Made by a program: the position numbers and the translations under genes. 42,865 nucleotides of DNA from Corynebacterium sp. (GTDB lineage Bacteria; Actinomycetota; Actinomycetes; Mycobacteriales; Mycobacteriaceae), in the NCBI RefSeq assembly GCF_030532325.1, contig NZ_JAUNLS010000019.1, positions 1 to 42,865 on the forward strand. The letters are read 5' to 3'. Below are positions 1 through 7,968 of the stretch, in pieces (within the stretch, counting starts at the first letter, position 1; each line of letters begins with the position of its first letter). The notes below the pieces were generated by a model, which did not search any database, was not told the DNA's origin, and was given only the letters and a program-made list of their open reading frames with translations.

Positions 1-55
1 ACCGACATGAGCACAACCCCGGGTCACAGATACACCACGCTAACGGACGCAACCG
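1..55. mobile_element. End of an IS256-family element (rest lies outside the window)
   Basis: These 55 bases are identical to 4463-4517, the outer end of an IS256-type fragment upstream of its transposase start. The same orientation means that a second copy, with its transposase reading leftwards, should lie just before the window. Identity stops at 55/4517, after the shared ending gacgcaaccg, which marks the element boundary to within a base or so. Confidence 0.75.
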
Positions 56-273
56 TGCTGGCCTGAGGCCCTGCTTGGCGACGCCCTCCCCTCCCCCGTC
101 ATCCTCGCCGCCAACTTTGCGCTTGCCCCACCGCGCATCGATGGACGACCGCGCATCGATGGATATGCCTTTCGGGCCTAAATCGAGAAAGTCCGTTTTC
201 ATTCGAAGTTCATTAAGCCTGCAACCGCTTCGAGGCCGCGGCGAGCTGCTGAGCCGGGATGGATTTAACGCTC
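56..273. other. Gene-free segment with a 16-base direct repeat
   Basis: I see no convincing gene between the IS end and the stop codon of the GIY-YIG gene. The only structure is a direct repeat, accgcgcatcgatgga, at 130-145 and 148-163 (period 18). Composition is mixed, and the segment could be a join between IS flank and island. Confidence 0.5.
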
Positions 274-1173
274 CTATTCGCTAAGATTCAGCTGCCTTTG
301 CTCAAGGGCTCGCAAGGTCACGCCGTCCTTGTTCTTCCAGTACGTCCTGCCGTTTACCGATGCTCCAGTAAGAAATGCCGCGGCTGCCGAAGGAGAGGTA
401 AAGAGAGTGTCACTTTGCAGCCTCATCTCTTTATTAATTCGATCAGCGAATTTCTTGCGGTTGGCGTTCACCGAATCCGGCGCGGACTGCACCACGGTAC
501 TGCGAAGAGTCGAACCTTTCAGTACTACGAAGCCATCGGCGGTTTGCCGCCCTTGACCTTGTGCTTCTGCAAAATCGAGGTATAGCAAAGGCTCGACGCG
601 CTCGGTGCAGGCGTTGATCGCTTCCGCAGCTTGCTTAGCTTCGTTGACAGGCTCAAAGAACCGATAGCCGAGGGCGCCAATTGCGATCTTGGCAAACTCA
701 ATGAACTCATTGAGTTCGGCTTCCTTCTCTTCGGTGACGTTGCCTGGAGACGGTTCGTTTCCGTTCACGGTGTGCACGCGCCCAGTATTCCGGGCTTGCC
801 AGTAAAGTGCGTTCTCTAAGTATGATATTTCGGTTGGTCCCATCGAATCATCGGAGGTGATGACCATGATGGCATGGGTGAAGTAGTCCAGCTTTTCTTC
901 ACCCACGTGCTCACTGACTCGAGCCAGTACCCCTTTGCCGTTCTTGCGTCCCCGTGCCTGACCTACATAGGCCCTTACTTCACCGGACTCCTCATCGGTG
1001 CCCAACAAGATATAAACCCCGGTCTGGTTGAGCTCAGGCCGGTCCTTGCTCTTGGGCAAATCTGTACGCGGAACCACATAGACTCGCCCAGTCCAATTGG
1101 CCAGTGTCGCCTTGATTCGTCCTGAAGGCGATCCATCCATCAAAAACATGGTCACTGTCTTTGCAGCCGACAC
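274..1173 (-). CDS. GIY-YIG nuclease family protein with C-terminal DUF4357-like domain
   Basis: This 299-residue protein has a GIY-YIG core: GVY at 52-54, YVG at 69-71, an Arg at about 85 (VLARVSEH) and a Glu at 120 (ISYLENALY), in the order expected for the family's metal-dependent nuclease fold. The C-terminal part (about 215-290, with FVVLKGS and TYWKNKDG) resembles DUF4357, a domain often found behind GIY-YIG. The start is GTG, chosen because GGAGGTG lies five bases upstream. It is transcribed away from the ATPase/TOPRIM pair across a 194-base divergent region. Codon use and base composition are AT-richer than the rest of the window, suggesting transfer. A role in DNA cleavage within the island is inferred from the fold; the substrate is unknown. 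Confidence 0.8.
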   Translation of the reverse strand: MSAAKTVTMFLMDGSPSGRIKATLANWTGRVYVVPRTDLPKSKDRPELNQTGVYILLGTDEESGEVRAYVGQARGRKNGKGVLARVSEHVGEEKLDYFTHAIMVITSDDSMGPTEISYLENALYWQARNTGRVHTVNGNEPSPGNVTEEKEAELNEFIEFAKIAIGALGYRFFEPVNEAKQAAEAINACTERVEPLLYLDFAEAQGQGRQTADGFVVLKGSTLRSTVVQSAPDSVNANRKKFADRINKEMRLQSDTLFTSPSAAAAFLTGASVNGRTYWKNKDGVTLRALEQRQLNLSE

Positions 1174-1354
1174 TTCTCACCTCCGATATCGACACGGGCC
1201 CAAGAGCGAAATAGGGCGGAATTGGGACACACACCCTGCTGCAAGATTAGGTTGTACTCTCCCCTGTCCACTGCCTTTTCAGGACATTGATTGTACCTGC
1301 CGAGCAGAGAAGTTTAGGGCACAGATCACCGTAGGGGATGCAAAAGCTACGCGA

Positions 1355-1360
1355 TATAGT
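1355..1360 (+). promoter_or_regulatory. -10 hexamer TATAGT, probable leaderless start of the ATPase gene
   Basis: TATAGT is separated by exactly seven bases from the ATG at 1368, and no good ribosome binding site precedes that ATG. This fits transcription starting at or next to the start codon, as is common in corynebacteria. Confidence 0.5.
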
Positions 1361-1367
1361 GGGACGC

Positions 1368-2708
1368 ATGCTCACCCGACTCGAAGTTGATGGCTTCAAG
1401 AATCTCAAGAGATTCAGCGTTGATTTTGGCCCATATACGTGCATCGTCGGCCAAAACGCCGTTGGCAAGTCCAACATTTTCGACGCAATTTCTTTCCTTG
1501 GAGCGACCACAGAAGGAACGCTCAACGATGCCGCTGCAAACCTGCGCGGTCTGCGCGGCGATATCTCCGAGATCTTCGGGAACGAAGACAAGACCATTGA
1601 CTTCGCCGCTGAATTGATAGTGGCACCCAGCTTCCAGGATGACTTTGGACAAGTAGTCACCGCGGAGACGACCTACCTCCGCTACGAACTCGAGATTGCA
1701 CTGGTAGAGCATGCTTTTGCTCCTGGGCAAAACGTGCGCACTATTGAGCTCATCCGAGAGGAATTGAGACCCCTAACTAAGAAACACGCTAAAGAAAAGC
1801 TCAAATGGGCCAAGGAAGAATTCCTTAACACAGCCATCAAGATTAAGGGCACGAGGAAAGCGTCGATAGAAACCACCGCGGATGAGTACATCGAAGCACG
1901 CTCCGGCAAGGCAGGACGCGCACCGAAAATCCCGCTCAATGAAGTCGGCTCCACTGTTCTCTCCGTGTACGGCCGCAACTCCGAGTATTCGGCGATTTCT
2001 GCGGCTCACCAAGAACTGAGCACCTGGAAGCTCCTTGGTCTTGAGCCCAGTGCAATGCGCGCACCAAGTGCGATGAATGATCCATCCAGCATCGATGAGC
2101 GCGGGTCACACCTGCCCGCCACTCTAGCCCGGCTGACGCAAGAGCTCGGCTCTGAAGCAACGACGAGCCTCGAGGACACCATGCTCGATCTTGTCGATGT
2201 ACGCGGAGTCTCCCTTGATATTGATAGCTCGCGCCAGCTGATTACGCTGAGCGCGCAGATTGGTAATTCCCCTATGCTGCCTGCGCGCGCGCTTTCTGAC
2301 GGTACGCTGCGCTTCATCACGCTGGGACTACTTGCCATCGACCCCAAAGCCCACGATGTGCTGTGCTTTGAGGAACCAGAAAACGGCATCTATCCCGACA
2401 AGCTCGATGCTATGTACCGCCTGCTCCACGAGCTTGCTGTAGATCCATCACGTGAGGTCAGCGAGGACAATCCACTGCAGCAGATGATTGTCAATTCCCA
2501 CTCCCCTGCTTACCTTGCTCTCCACCGGAATACATGGGGCGAGCTACTCGTGGCCCACAGCCACCCGCACGATGGCTCACTCCGCTTGCTCCCAGTGTCT
2601 GATAAGAACAACTGGCGCACAAAGAATCCTCGAACGCCAGCGGTCATTCCAGAAGCAATCAACGAGATTCTCGAGGTATCCGCGCACAGCCCCTACGAGG
2701 TTGCGTGA
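1368..2708 (+). CDS. AAA/ABC-type ATPase, OLD/RecF-like, predicted defence ATPase
   Basis: This 446-residue protein belongs to the SMC/RecF-like ATPases (AAA_21/AAA_15, COG4637 type). Visible motifs are an N-terminal LEVDGFKNLKRF strand-turn, Walker A GQNAVGKS at 28-35, an ABC signature-like LSDGTLRF near 307, Walker B VLCFEEPENG near 330-340, and a switch His in VNSHSP near 378. No nuclease domain is fused at the C-terminus; that role may fall to the next gene, whose ATG overlaps this stop codon (TGATG). The start at 1368 rather than 1338 is chosen because the family begins at this strand and a -10 hexamer sits seven bases upstream. The gene is AT-rich compared with its surroundings. By analogy with PARIS, AbiL and other ATPase-TOPRIM pairs it probably senses invasion and controls its partner; this is inference. 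Confidence 0.8.
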   Translation: MLTRLEVDGFKNLKRFSVDFGPYTCIVGQNAVGKSNIFDAISFLGATTEGTLNDAAANLRGLRGDISEIFGNEDKTIDFAAELIVAPSFQDDFGQVVTAETTYLRYELEIALVEHAFAPGQNVRTIELIREELRPLTKKHAKEKLKWAKEEFLNTAIKIKGTRKASIETTADEYIEARSGKAGRAPKIPLNEVGSTVLSVYGRNSEYSAISAAHQELSTWKLLGLEPSAMRAPSAMNDPSSIDERGSHLPATLARLTQELGSEATTSLEDTMLDLVDVRGVSLDIDSSRQLITLSAQIGNSPMLPARALSDGTLRFITLGLLAIDPKAHDVLCFEEPENGIYPDKLDAMYRLLHELAVDPSREVSEDNPLQQMIVNSHSPAYLALHRNTWGELLVAHSHPHDGSLRLLPVSDKNNWRTKNPRTPAVIPEAINEILEVSAHSPYEVA

Positions 2709-3316
2709 TGTCAGATCGTTTCATCTACGCCCAATTCCTTTGCGAAGGAAAAAGCGACGAGGGACTCGCACAAATTATCCATGCGACCCTCGTTGACCTT
2801 GGCTTCAACCCTGACTCTTATGTGGTCGGCGCTTCATATCCTCCCGGAAACAAGACAGTAGAAGGTGGTATCAACAACATCCTGGAGGATGGCCAGCCTG
2901 ACGCAATCTTTGTACACCGAGACGCTGACAACGCCGGCGTTCAATCGCGCCGCGATGAGATCTTCGAAGCACAAGCAAAGGCAAAGGCCAGCGTGTCTGT
3001 CGTCCCTGTCATCCCAGTCAAGGAGACAGAGGCATGGGTCTTGTGGGCGTTACATAACGAAGCTTTCCGGGACAAAATTCGCGGCATGGAGGGCGTTGCT
3101 CTCCCACCGCGCAAAACAATTGAGGGGATAGCGGCGAAGGAACAATTACAAGCCGTACACGAGCAATGGGCCCTCAATCGCAGTGGCAAACGCAAGAACC
3201 GCATCAGCTTTGAGCGCGACCGCTCGCGCTGGCTCACGCTCATCACTGACGTCGCTTACCTCGACGGATGTCCTTCTTACGACGAGCTAAGGGTAGACTG
3301 CCAAGCCATTATTTGA
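2708..3316 (+). CDS. TOPRIM-like protein (DUF4276-like), partner of the ATPase
   Basis: This 202-residue protein shows the layout of a TOPRIM fold: Glu13 and Asp17 in LCEGKSDE after the first strand, and a DxD (Asp72, Asp74) in FVHRDADNAG after a second hydrophobic strand, followed by a conserved-looking VKETEAW at 104-110. This matches my memory of the DUF4276 family; related TOPRIM proteins (DUF4435, RloB types) are the effectors of ATPase-TOPRIM defence pairs. The ATG shares its A with the upstream TGA, so translation should be coupled. The 3' end overlaps the last eight bases of the convergent helicase remnant. Metal-dependent nuclease activity is inferred from the acidic triad. The family name should be confirmed by a profile search. 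Confidence 0.7.
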   Translation: MSDRFIYAQFLCEGKSDEGLAQIIHATLVDLGFNPDSYVVGASYPPGNKTVEGGINNILEDGQPDAIFVHRDADNAGVQSRRDEIFEAQAKAKASVSVVPVIPVKETEAWVLWALHNEAFRDKIRGMEGVALPPRKTIEGIAAKEQLQAVHEQWALNRSGKRKNRISFERDRSRWLTLITDVAYLDGCPSYDELRVDCQAII

Positions 3317-4219
3317 CCGGCAGGAGCTCCGAAGGCTCCCCCACAATGCTCACCACGAGCACGTCGCGCGCACGCGAGGCCGCCACGTAGAGCAACGCCA
3401 GCTCGCGCTGCAGGGTGTCATCCACCTCCGCCTGCGCCAGCCCCTGGATGAGGTAGCGCTGCGGCAGAGCCTCCGCGTTGACGTCGAGAAGCACCACGTG
3501 GGTGAACTCCAAGCCCTTGGCGTTGTGCATGGTCATCACAGCAATCGAGCGCTGCCTGGTGGTCTGCCTATCCGGGCTGACCGCCAAGCCCAAGTCACCC
3601 AGCTGGGCGGCGATTTCCGCGCGGCGGCTGTTGGTACGGGTGAGCACGCCGATGGAGATATCCTCCCCGGAGGCGATCCACTCCTCCATGCGCGCGGCGA
3701 GGGCCTCAGCCTCCTCCGCCTTCGACGCCGAATGCAGCACCACCGGTGCCGGGCCCTGGCGCACGGAATGATAACCGGTCAGGGAGTCGGTCTGTTCCTC
3801 AGAATCGATCCACTCGGTGCCCTCCAGAATGGAGGTGGCGTAGCCCAGGTTCTGTGCCGTGGTGCGGTAATTCACGCGCAGCTTGGTGCTGGCGCGGCCG
3901 CGGGTTTCGATGCCGTAATTGCGCAGCGAGAGGCGCTGGCCGTAGATGCGCTGGTGGGAGTCCTCCGCAATGAAGATGTCATTGGGGCCCTTCTTGGCCA
4001 CCGCGCGCAGGAAGCGCCAGTGGCCGGCGTGGAAGTCCTGGGCTTCGTCGATAAGCACGTGATCAAACATGCCCTCCACGGAACGCGAGCGCACGATGTG
4101 CGCCGCCACCACGGCGCAGGCGGCGTAGGTCAGGCGCTGGTGCACCGCGCACTTGGCGTGGAAGAGCTGCACAATGGCCCACACGGCCTTGCGCTCCTTG
4201 CGGTTGAGCGGCGTGCCGT
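3309..4219 (-). pseudogene. UvrD/Rep-type superfamily 1 helicase, N-terminus lost
   Basis: About 300 C-terminal residues of a superfamily 1 helicase remain. Motif II (LIDEAQDF), motif III (EDSHQRIYGQR), motif IV (LRVNYRTT), motif V (TMHNAKGLEF) and motif VI (LYVAASRARD) are all present in order. Motif I (Walker A) and Ia are missing because the frame, still helicase-like in GTPLNRKERKA, meets IS256 sequence at about 4219 and hits a stop codon a few codons further up. The first possible start inside the remnant is GTG at 4184. Without Walker A the product cannot be a working ATPase. The high GC content resembles the core genome and not the island to its left, so this was probably a resident gene broken when the IS fragment was joined. 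Confidence 0.8.
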
Positions 4220-4390
4220 GCGAGCGTCGCTGACAGTAGCGTAGTCAGCCCCACAGATGCTGTCAGCCTGGGCGGATAAGATCTGGTTGATGAAGTCCTG
4301 CAGCATCTGACGCATCAAATCCGGCGAGGCTTGAGCGAGCAATTCATCAAGGTAGGCAGTCGGGTCGATATGATTAGGGTCAGCGGCCAT
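4217..4390 (-). pseudogene. IS256-family transposase, N-terminal fragment
   Basis: The first residues (ADPNHIDPTAYLDELLAQ, then a glutamine-rich stretch and GADYATVSDART) are the typical start of corynebacterial IS256/mutator transposases, which are normally about 400 residues or more. After DART the frame continues into helicase DNA read in the wrong phase and ends at 4130. The DDE catalytic domain is absent, so the fragment cannot transpose by itself. Confidence 0.75.
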
Positions 4391-4517
4391 CGCGGGATAC
4401 TTCCTTTCGAAGATAGGTAAGAGTTGATTCGAAAGTTACCCGCGATGGTCGCCCTCATACACACCGACATGAGCACAACCCCGGGTCACAGATACACCAC
4501 GCTAACGGACGCAACCG
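4220..4517 (-). mobile_element. Truncated IS256-family element, 5' part only
   Basis: The fragment runs from the outer end at 4517 through about 127 bases of leader to the first 57 or so codons of an IS256-type transposase, and then stops abruptly inside the coding sequence where it meets the helicase remnant. Its outer 55 bases are identical to 1-55. Loss of the inner part, and no second end at the helicase side, point to a deletion and not a simple insertion. Confidence 0.75.
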
Positions 4518-4591
4518 CACCCATCATTGGGCCATGCGCCCCAGGGCTGGACGTCCGTGCGCAGTTAGCTGTGCTTGCTCCTTCAGGGGGC

Positions 4592-6169
4592 TTATTCCTT
4601 CAGCGTGATGGCGAAGTAGAGCGGCTTCGACTTCCACGTGAAATTCACGTTGTCGACGCGCTCGCTGTAGCCGCCGGTGGCGTTGGTGTACCACAGCGGA
4701 ATCGCGGGTAGCTCCTTCATGAGGATGGCTTGGGCGTCGTTAAGCAGCGCGGTGGATTCTTCCGGGGTTGGGGCCGCGGCCGCTTGCTTGAGCAGCGTGT
4801 CGAGCTCGGGGTTGGAATACTGGGCGTCGTTAGTCGCGGCACCCGTTGAGTACATCGGCTCCAGGAAGTTGGCCGGCGAGGGATACACCGCCTGCCACCC
4901 GGTGCGGAAGGCACCGGTGATGGTGTGGTTTGTGACCTCATCACGCAAGGACTTGAAGTCAGGGTACGGTGCTGGCTCGGCCTCAATCTCCAGGGAGTTG
5001 CGCACGAAGTTCACCACCGCGTCCACCCATTCCTTGTGGCCGCCGTCGGAGTTATAGGCCACGGTGAAGCTGCCCTCGAAGGGCTGAATCTTTTCAGCCT
5101 CAGCCCACAGTTCACGGGCCTTATCGGGGTCATACTTCAGGACCGCGTTACCCTCGATACCCTCAGCGTTCGGGTTGAGCACCGGCGAGGTGAAGTCCAC
5201 CGCCGGGGTCTCTGTTCCCTGGAAGATGGTCTGAGTGATCTCCTCGCGGTCAATGGCCATCGAGATTGCCTGGCGGCGCAGCATTCCCGCTTCCCCACTG
5301 AAGTTCTTGTCGTCCGCGGGGATGGTAATGGACTGGAAGATGGCCGCTTCTTGGTTGACTGCGCGCTCGCCGAGGTCAGCTTCAAAGTTGGCAAGTGCGG
5401 AGGAAGGAATGCTATCGAGCACATCAAGGTTGCCTGCTAGGAGATCCGCGTACGCCGCATCTTCATCGGGGTAGAAGACGAACTCGAGGCCCTCGTTCTG
5501 CGCCTTGCGGTCGCCCTTGTACTCCTCGTTGGGGACCAGCACCGCGTTCTGATTGTGGTTCCATTCGGCCAACTTGTACGGCCCGTTACCCACCGGATTT
5601 TGACCGTACGCCGCGATGTCATCGAAGGCGGAGGGATGCATGGGGAAGAACACGGAGTACCCCAGGCGGGATTCGAAGTCCGCTGTGGGCGCCGCCAATT
5701 CTATGGTGAAGTGCTTGTCATCCTGGACGCTGAGCCCCTCCATCTTCTCCGCGCCTTCCTTGTAGCCCTTAATGGGCTCAAAGAAGTAGGCAGAAAGCAT
5801 GCTCTCCTTCACCGCGTGATTCCAGGTATCCACGAAGTCTTGGGCGCGCACGGGAGTGCCGTCCGCGAAGACCACGTCATCCTTCAGCGTCACGTGGTAG
5901 GTGGTCTCCCCTTCCTTCTCAATCTTCTCCGCCATGTCATTGTGGACGTCGCCGTTCTCATCTTGATAGACAAGTCCGGAATAGATGAGATCAATGAGCG
6001 TGGCACCAGGAACGTCACTGGTATCTGCCGGGATGAGGGGCTTTTGTGGTTCGGTGGAATTGGTGCGCACGTAGTCGCCGGCGCCCGCCCCGCCCTCGCC
6101 ACTGCTGCACGCGACAGCTCCGGCCGCCACGCTCGCGATTGCCAGCATTGTTCCTGTTTTCTTCAGCAT
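4592..6169 (-). CDS. Peptide/nickel-type ABC transporter substrate-binding lipoprotein (SBP_bac_5)
   Basis: This 525-residue protein starts with a lipoprotein signal peptide ending in the lipobox AVAC-SS, so it should be anchored outside the membrane. The body is an OppA/DppA-type binding protein, with FADGTPVRAQDFVDTWN, GNGPYKLAEW and LPAIPLWYTN as family landmarks. The ATG at 6169 is preferred over one 22 codons upstream because GGAGGAAG lies just before it and the signal peptide begins there. No permease or ATPase gene lies next to it: downstream is the IS256 end 75 bases away, upstream a terminator and an unrelated PTS. It may use a transporter elsewhere or have lost its partners. The ligand, probably oligopeptide, cannot be told. 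Confidence 0.88.
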   Translation of the reverse strand: MLKKTGTMLAIASVAAGAVACSSGEGGAGAGDYVRTNSTEPQKPLIPADTSDVPGATLIDLIYSGLVYQDENGDVHNDMAEKIEKEGETTYHVTLKDDVVFADGTPVRAQDFVDTWNHAVKESMLSAYFFEPIKGYKEGAEKMEGLSVQDDKHFTIELAAPTADFESRLGYSVFFPMHPSAFDDIAAYGQNPVGNGPYKLAEWNHNQNAVLVPNEEYKGDRKAQNEGLEFVFYPDEDAAYADLLAGNLDVLDSIPSSALANFEADLGERAVNQEAAIFQSITIPADDKNFSGEAGMLRRQAISMAIDREEITQTIFQGTETPAVDFTSPVLNPNAEGIEGNAVLKYDPDKARELWAEAEKIQPFEGSFTVAYNSDGGHKEWVDAVVNFVRNSLEIEAEPAPYPDFKSLRDEVTNHTITGAFRTGWQAVYPSPANFLEPMYSTGAATNDAQYSNPELDTLLKQAAAAPTPEESTALLNDAQAILMKELPAIPLWYTNATGGYSERVDNVNFTWKSKPLYFAITLKE

Positions 6170-6249
6170 GGCTTCCTCCGCCGCTTTCGTCGAACAGTTC
6201 CTGGGCCGCGGGACCCTTATGGTGCATTGTGACACACAAGGCTTACTTT

Positions 6250-6270
6250 AGTGATGTAAATGACATCACT
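6250..6270. promoter_or_regulatory. Perfect 8-base inverted repeat upstream of the binding-protein gene, candidate operator
   Basis: AGTGATGT and ACATCACT are separated by five bases, about 80 bases upstream of the ATG at 6169. The size and symmetry suit a dimeric repressor. No regulator gene is adjacent, so the cognate protein is unknown. Confidence 0.5.
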
Positions 6271-6299
6271 GATAAGGGTTTGGGTATGCACAACACTAG

Positions 6300-6348
6300 A
6301 AAGGAGCCTGCCGCGAAGACAGTGACGTCAACGCGGCAGGCTCCTTTT
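6300..6348 (-). terminator. Rho-independent terminator of the PTS operon
   Basis: The 16-base arms aaaggagcctgccgcg (6300-6315) and cgcggcaggctccttt (6332-6347) are perfectly complementary around a 16-base loop. A short T-rich stretch follows on both strands. It lies 25 bases after the stop of the PTS EIIC gene on the minus strand. Confidence 0.8.
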
Positions 6349-6372
6349 CATTTGGTGATGTAGCCGTATGCG

Positions 6373-7956
6373 CTACTTTTCCACGCTGGGTGCCGGCGGC
6401 ACCGGCGCACCCTGCGGCGGAAGCACCTTCGGATATTTCTTCGATGCCGCGGTTTGCCCAGCGGCGAGGGGAACGACGTCGTCGGAGCTAGGGGCGTCAG
6501 CAGGCTTAGCTGCCTGACGCCACGGGGCAGGATCCCAGTTGCCGTCGACAAGCTTGCGCTGGGAGAACCAGCCGGCAGCAAGCAATGCGGCACCAGTGAG
6601 CGCCATGAAGATTAGACCAACCGCAGTGCCACCCCTCGATGCAGCACCGATGAGCAGGCCAAACCAGCCAAAGTCAGCATCGCCGAAGGTGGTATTGGCA
6701 TCCCCGAAGGAGCCCAAGACACCCAGTAGGAACGCAGGCAGGAAAGTGATGAGCAGACCGTTGGCAAAGGCACCAAACACAGCGCCGCGGCGGCCGCCCG
6801 TGGCGTTACCGTAAACACCTGCAGCACCACCAGTAAAGAAGTGCGGCACAAGCCCCGGCAGAATGAGTGCCACGCCGAATGCTGGGTTGAGCCACAGCGA
6901 CAGGACCGCGAGGCCCACAAGTCCACCCACGAAGGAAGAGATGAAACCCACGAGCACGGCGTTCTGCGCATAAGGGAAGACAATCGGGCAGTCGAGCGCA
7001 GGGACCGCGCCTGGAACCACCTTGGCGGCAATACCCTGGAACGCTGGGACAAGCTCGCCCAAAATGGTGCGCACGCCGAAAAGGATGACGGCCACGGCGA
7101 CGCCGAACTCAAGGCCCTGCGTGAAAGACTGCATGATGTAGTCCCCGACGTTTTCTGCGCCACCCTCAAATGCCTGGAAAGCCTCTTCCGTTCCAGCGCG
7201 CACCATGAACAAGATGGCCAGGATGATGTACATCAGCGCCATGGACAACGCGGTGGCAACCATGGAGTCGCGCAGGAAGCGCAGCCCCTCAGGAAGCTTG
7301 AGCTCCTCCGTGGACTTGGATTGCGTCTCTTTGTTTTTGCCGCCCACCATGCGGCCCACAGCACCGGAGAGAAGGTAGCCGGCGGTGCCAAAATGTCCGA
7401 TGGCAACGGAATCATCGCCGGTGATGCGGCGGGTCCACGGGTGAGCAATAGCTGGCAAGGACACCATGAGGATGCCCAGCAGTACAGCACCGAAGAGAAT
7501 GACCACCCACGAGTCGTAACCGGCAGGTGCGAGAACCATGGTGAGCATAGTCGCCATGAAGAGCACGTGGTGGCCGGTGAGGAAGACATAGCTCATCGGA
7601 GTGAAACGGGCAAGGAGGATGGAGACCGCGAAACCCAGAATCATGATCCAGGCAACCTGGCTACCGAACTGTTCCTGGGCAATGCCGACGATCGCCTCGT
7701 TGGTGGGAACCACGCCTTGAGCGCCAGTTGCACCGGTAATCATTGCACCAAGCGGCTCAAGAGATGCGGAAACCAAACCCGCACCGGCGCCAATGAGCAG
7801 GAAGCCCAAGGTGGCCTTGATGGCACCGCCGAGAACCTGACCGATGCCCCGCCCCATGGCAGCCAAGCCGATGGCAGCGATGATGCCGATGAGAAATGCC
7901 GGGACGGACAGAATTTGGTTAACCAGGAAGTTGGCTATGGCAAGAAGAACATCCAT
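6373..7956 (-). CDS. PTS ascorbate-type EIIC permease (UlaA/SgaT family)
   Basis: This 527-residue membrane protein has about ten or eleven hydrophobic segments over residues 1-465 and the family landmarks of UlaA: AIGLAAMGRGIGQVLGG near the start, PTNEAIVG, FTPMSYVFLTGHHVLFMA, and ALDCPIVFPYAQNAVL. It would carry a sugar acid, with L-ascorbate the known substrate of the family, while the phosphate comes from the fused EIIA-EIIB gene 12 bases upstream. The start has AAGGAG in front. The C-terminal 60 residues form a Pro/Ala-rich tail beyond the usual end. None of the known ascorbate catabolic genes (ulaG, ulaD, ulaE, ulaF) lies nearby, so the true substrate is open. Confidence 0.88.
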   Translation of the reverse strand: MDVLLAIANFLVNQILSVPAFLIGIIAAIGLAAMGRGIGQVLGGAIKATLGFLLIGAGAGLVSASLEPLGAMITGATGAQGVVPTNEAIVGIAQEQFGSQVAWIMILGFAVSILLARFTPMSYVFLTGHHVLFMATMLTMVLAPAGYDSWVVILFGAVLLGILMVSLPAIAHPWTRRITGDDSVAIGHFGTAGYLLSGAVGRMVGGKNKETQSKSTEELKLPEGLRFLRDSMVATALSMALMYIILAILFMVRAGTEEAFQAFEGGAENVGDYIMQSFTQGLEFGVAVAVILFGVRTILGELVPAFQGIAAKVVPGAVPALDCPIVFPYAQNAVLVGFISSFVGGLVGLAVLSLWLNPAFGVALILPGLVPHFFTGGAAGVYGNATGGRRGAVFGAFANGLLITFLPAFLLGVLGSFGDANTTFGDADFGWFGLLIGAASRGGTAVGLIFMALTGAALLAAGWFSQRKLVDGNWDPAPWRQAAKPADAPSSDDVVPLAAGQTAASKKYPKVLPPQGAPVPPAPSVEK

Positions 7957-7968
7957 GGATGCGGCTCC

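Noticed and set aside
75-284. Small open frame next to the IS end
   Set aside because: Low-complexity Ser/Pro/Arg start, no ribosome binding site, and it runs into the end of the GIY-YIG gene; there is no sign that it is real.
1368-3316. Calling the ATPase-TOPRIM pair PARIS or AbiL outright
   Set aside because: The architecture is alike, but the small protein resembles DUF4276 and not the DUF4435 or RloB-type partners, and no profile comparison is possible here.
1-4517. Intact composite transposon
   Set aside because: The right IS copy lacks most of its transposase and its inner end, and the left copy is outside the window, so mobility as a unit is unproven.
4592-6169. Linking the orphan binding protein to the ABC importer at 24896-30099
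   Set aside because: That importer already has its own binding protein, and the two are 18 kb apart with different upstream sites.
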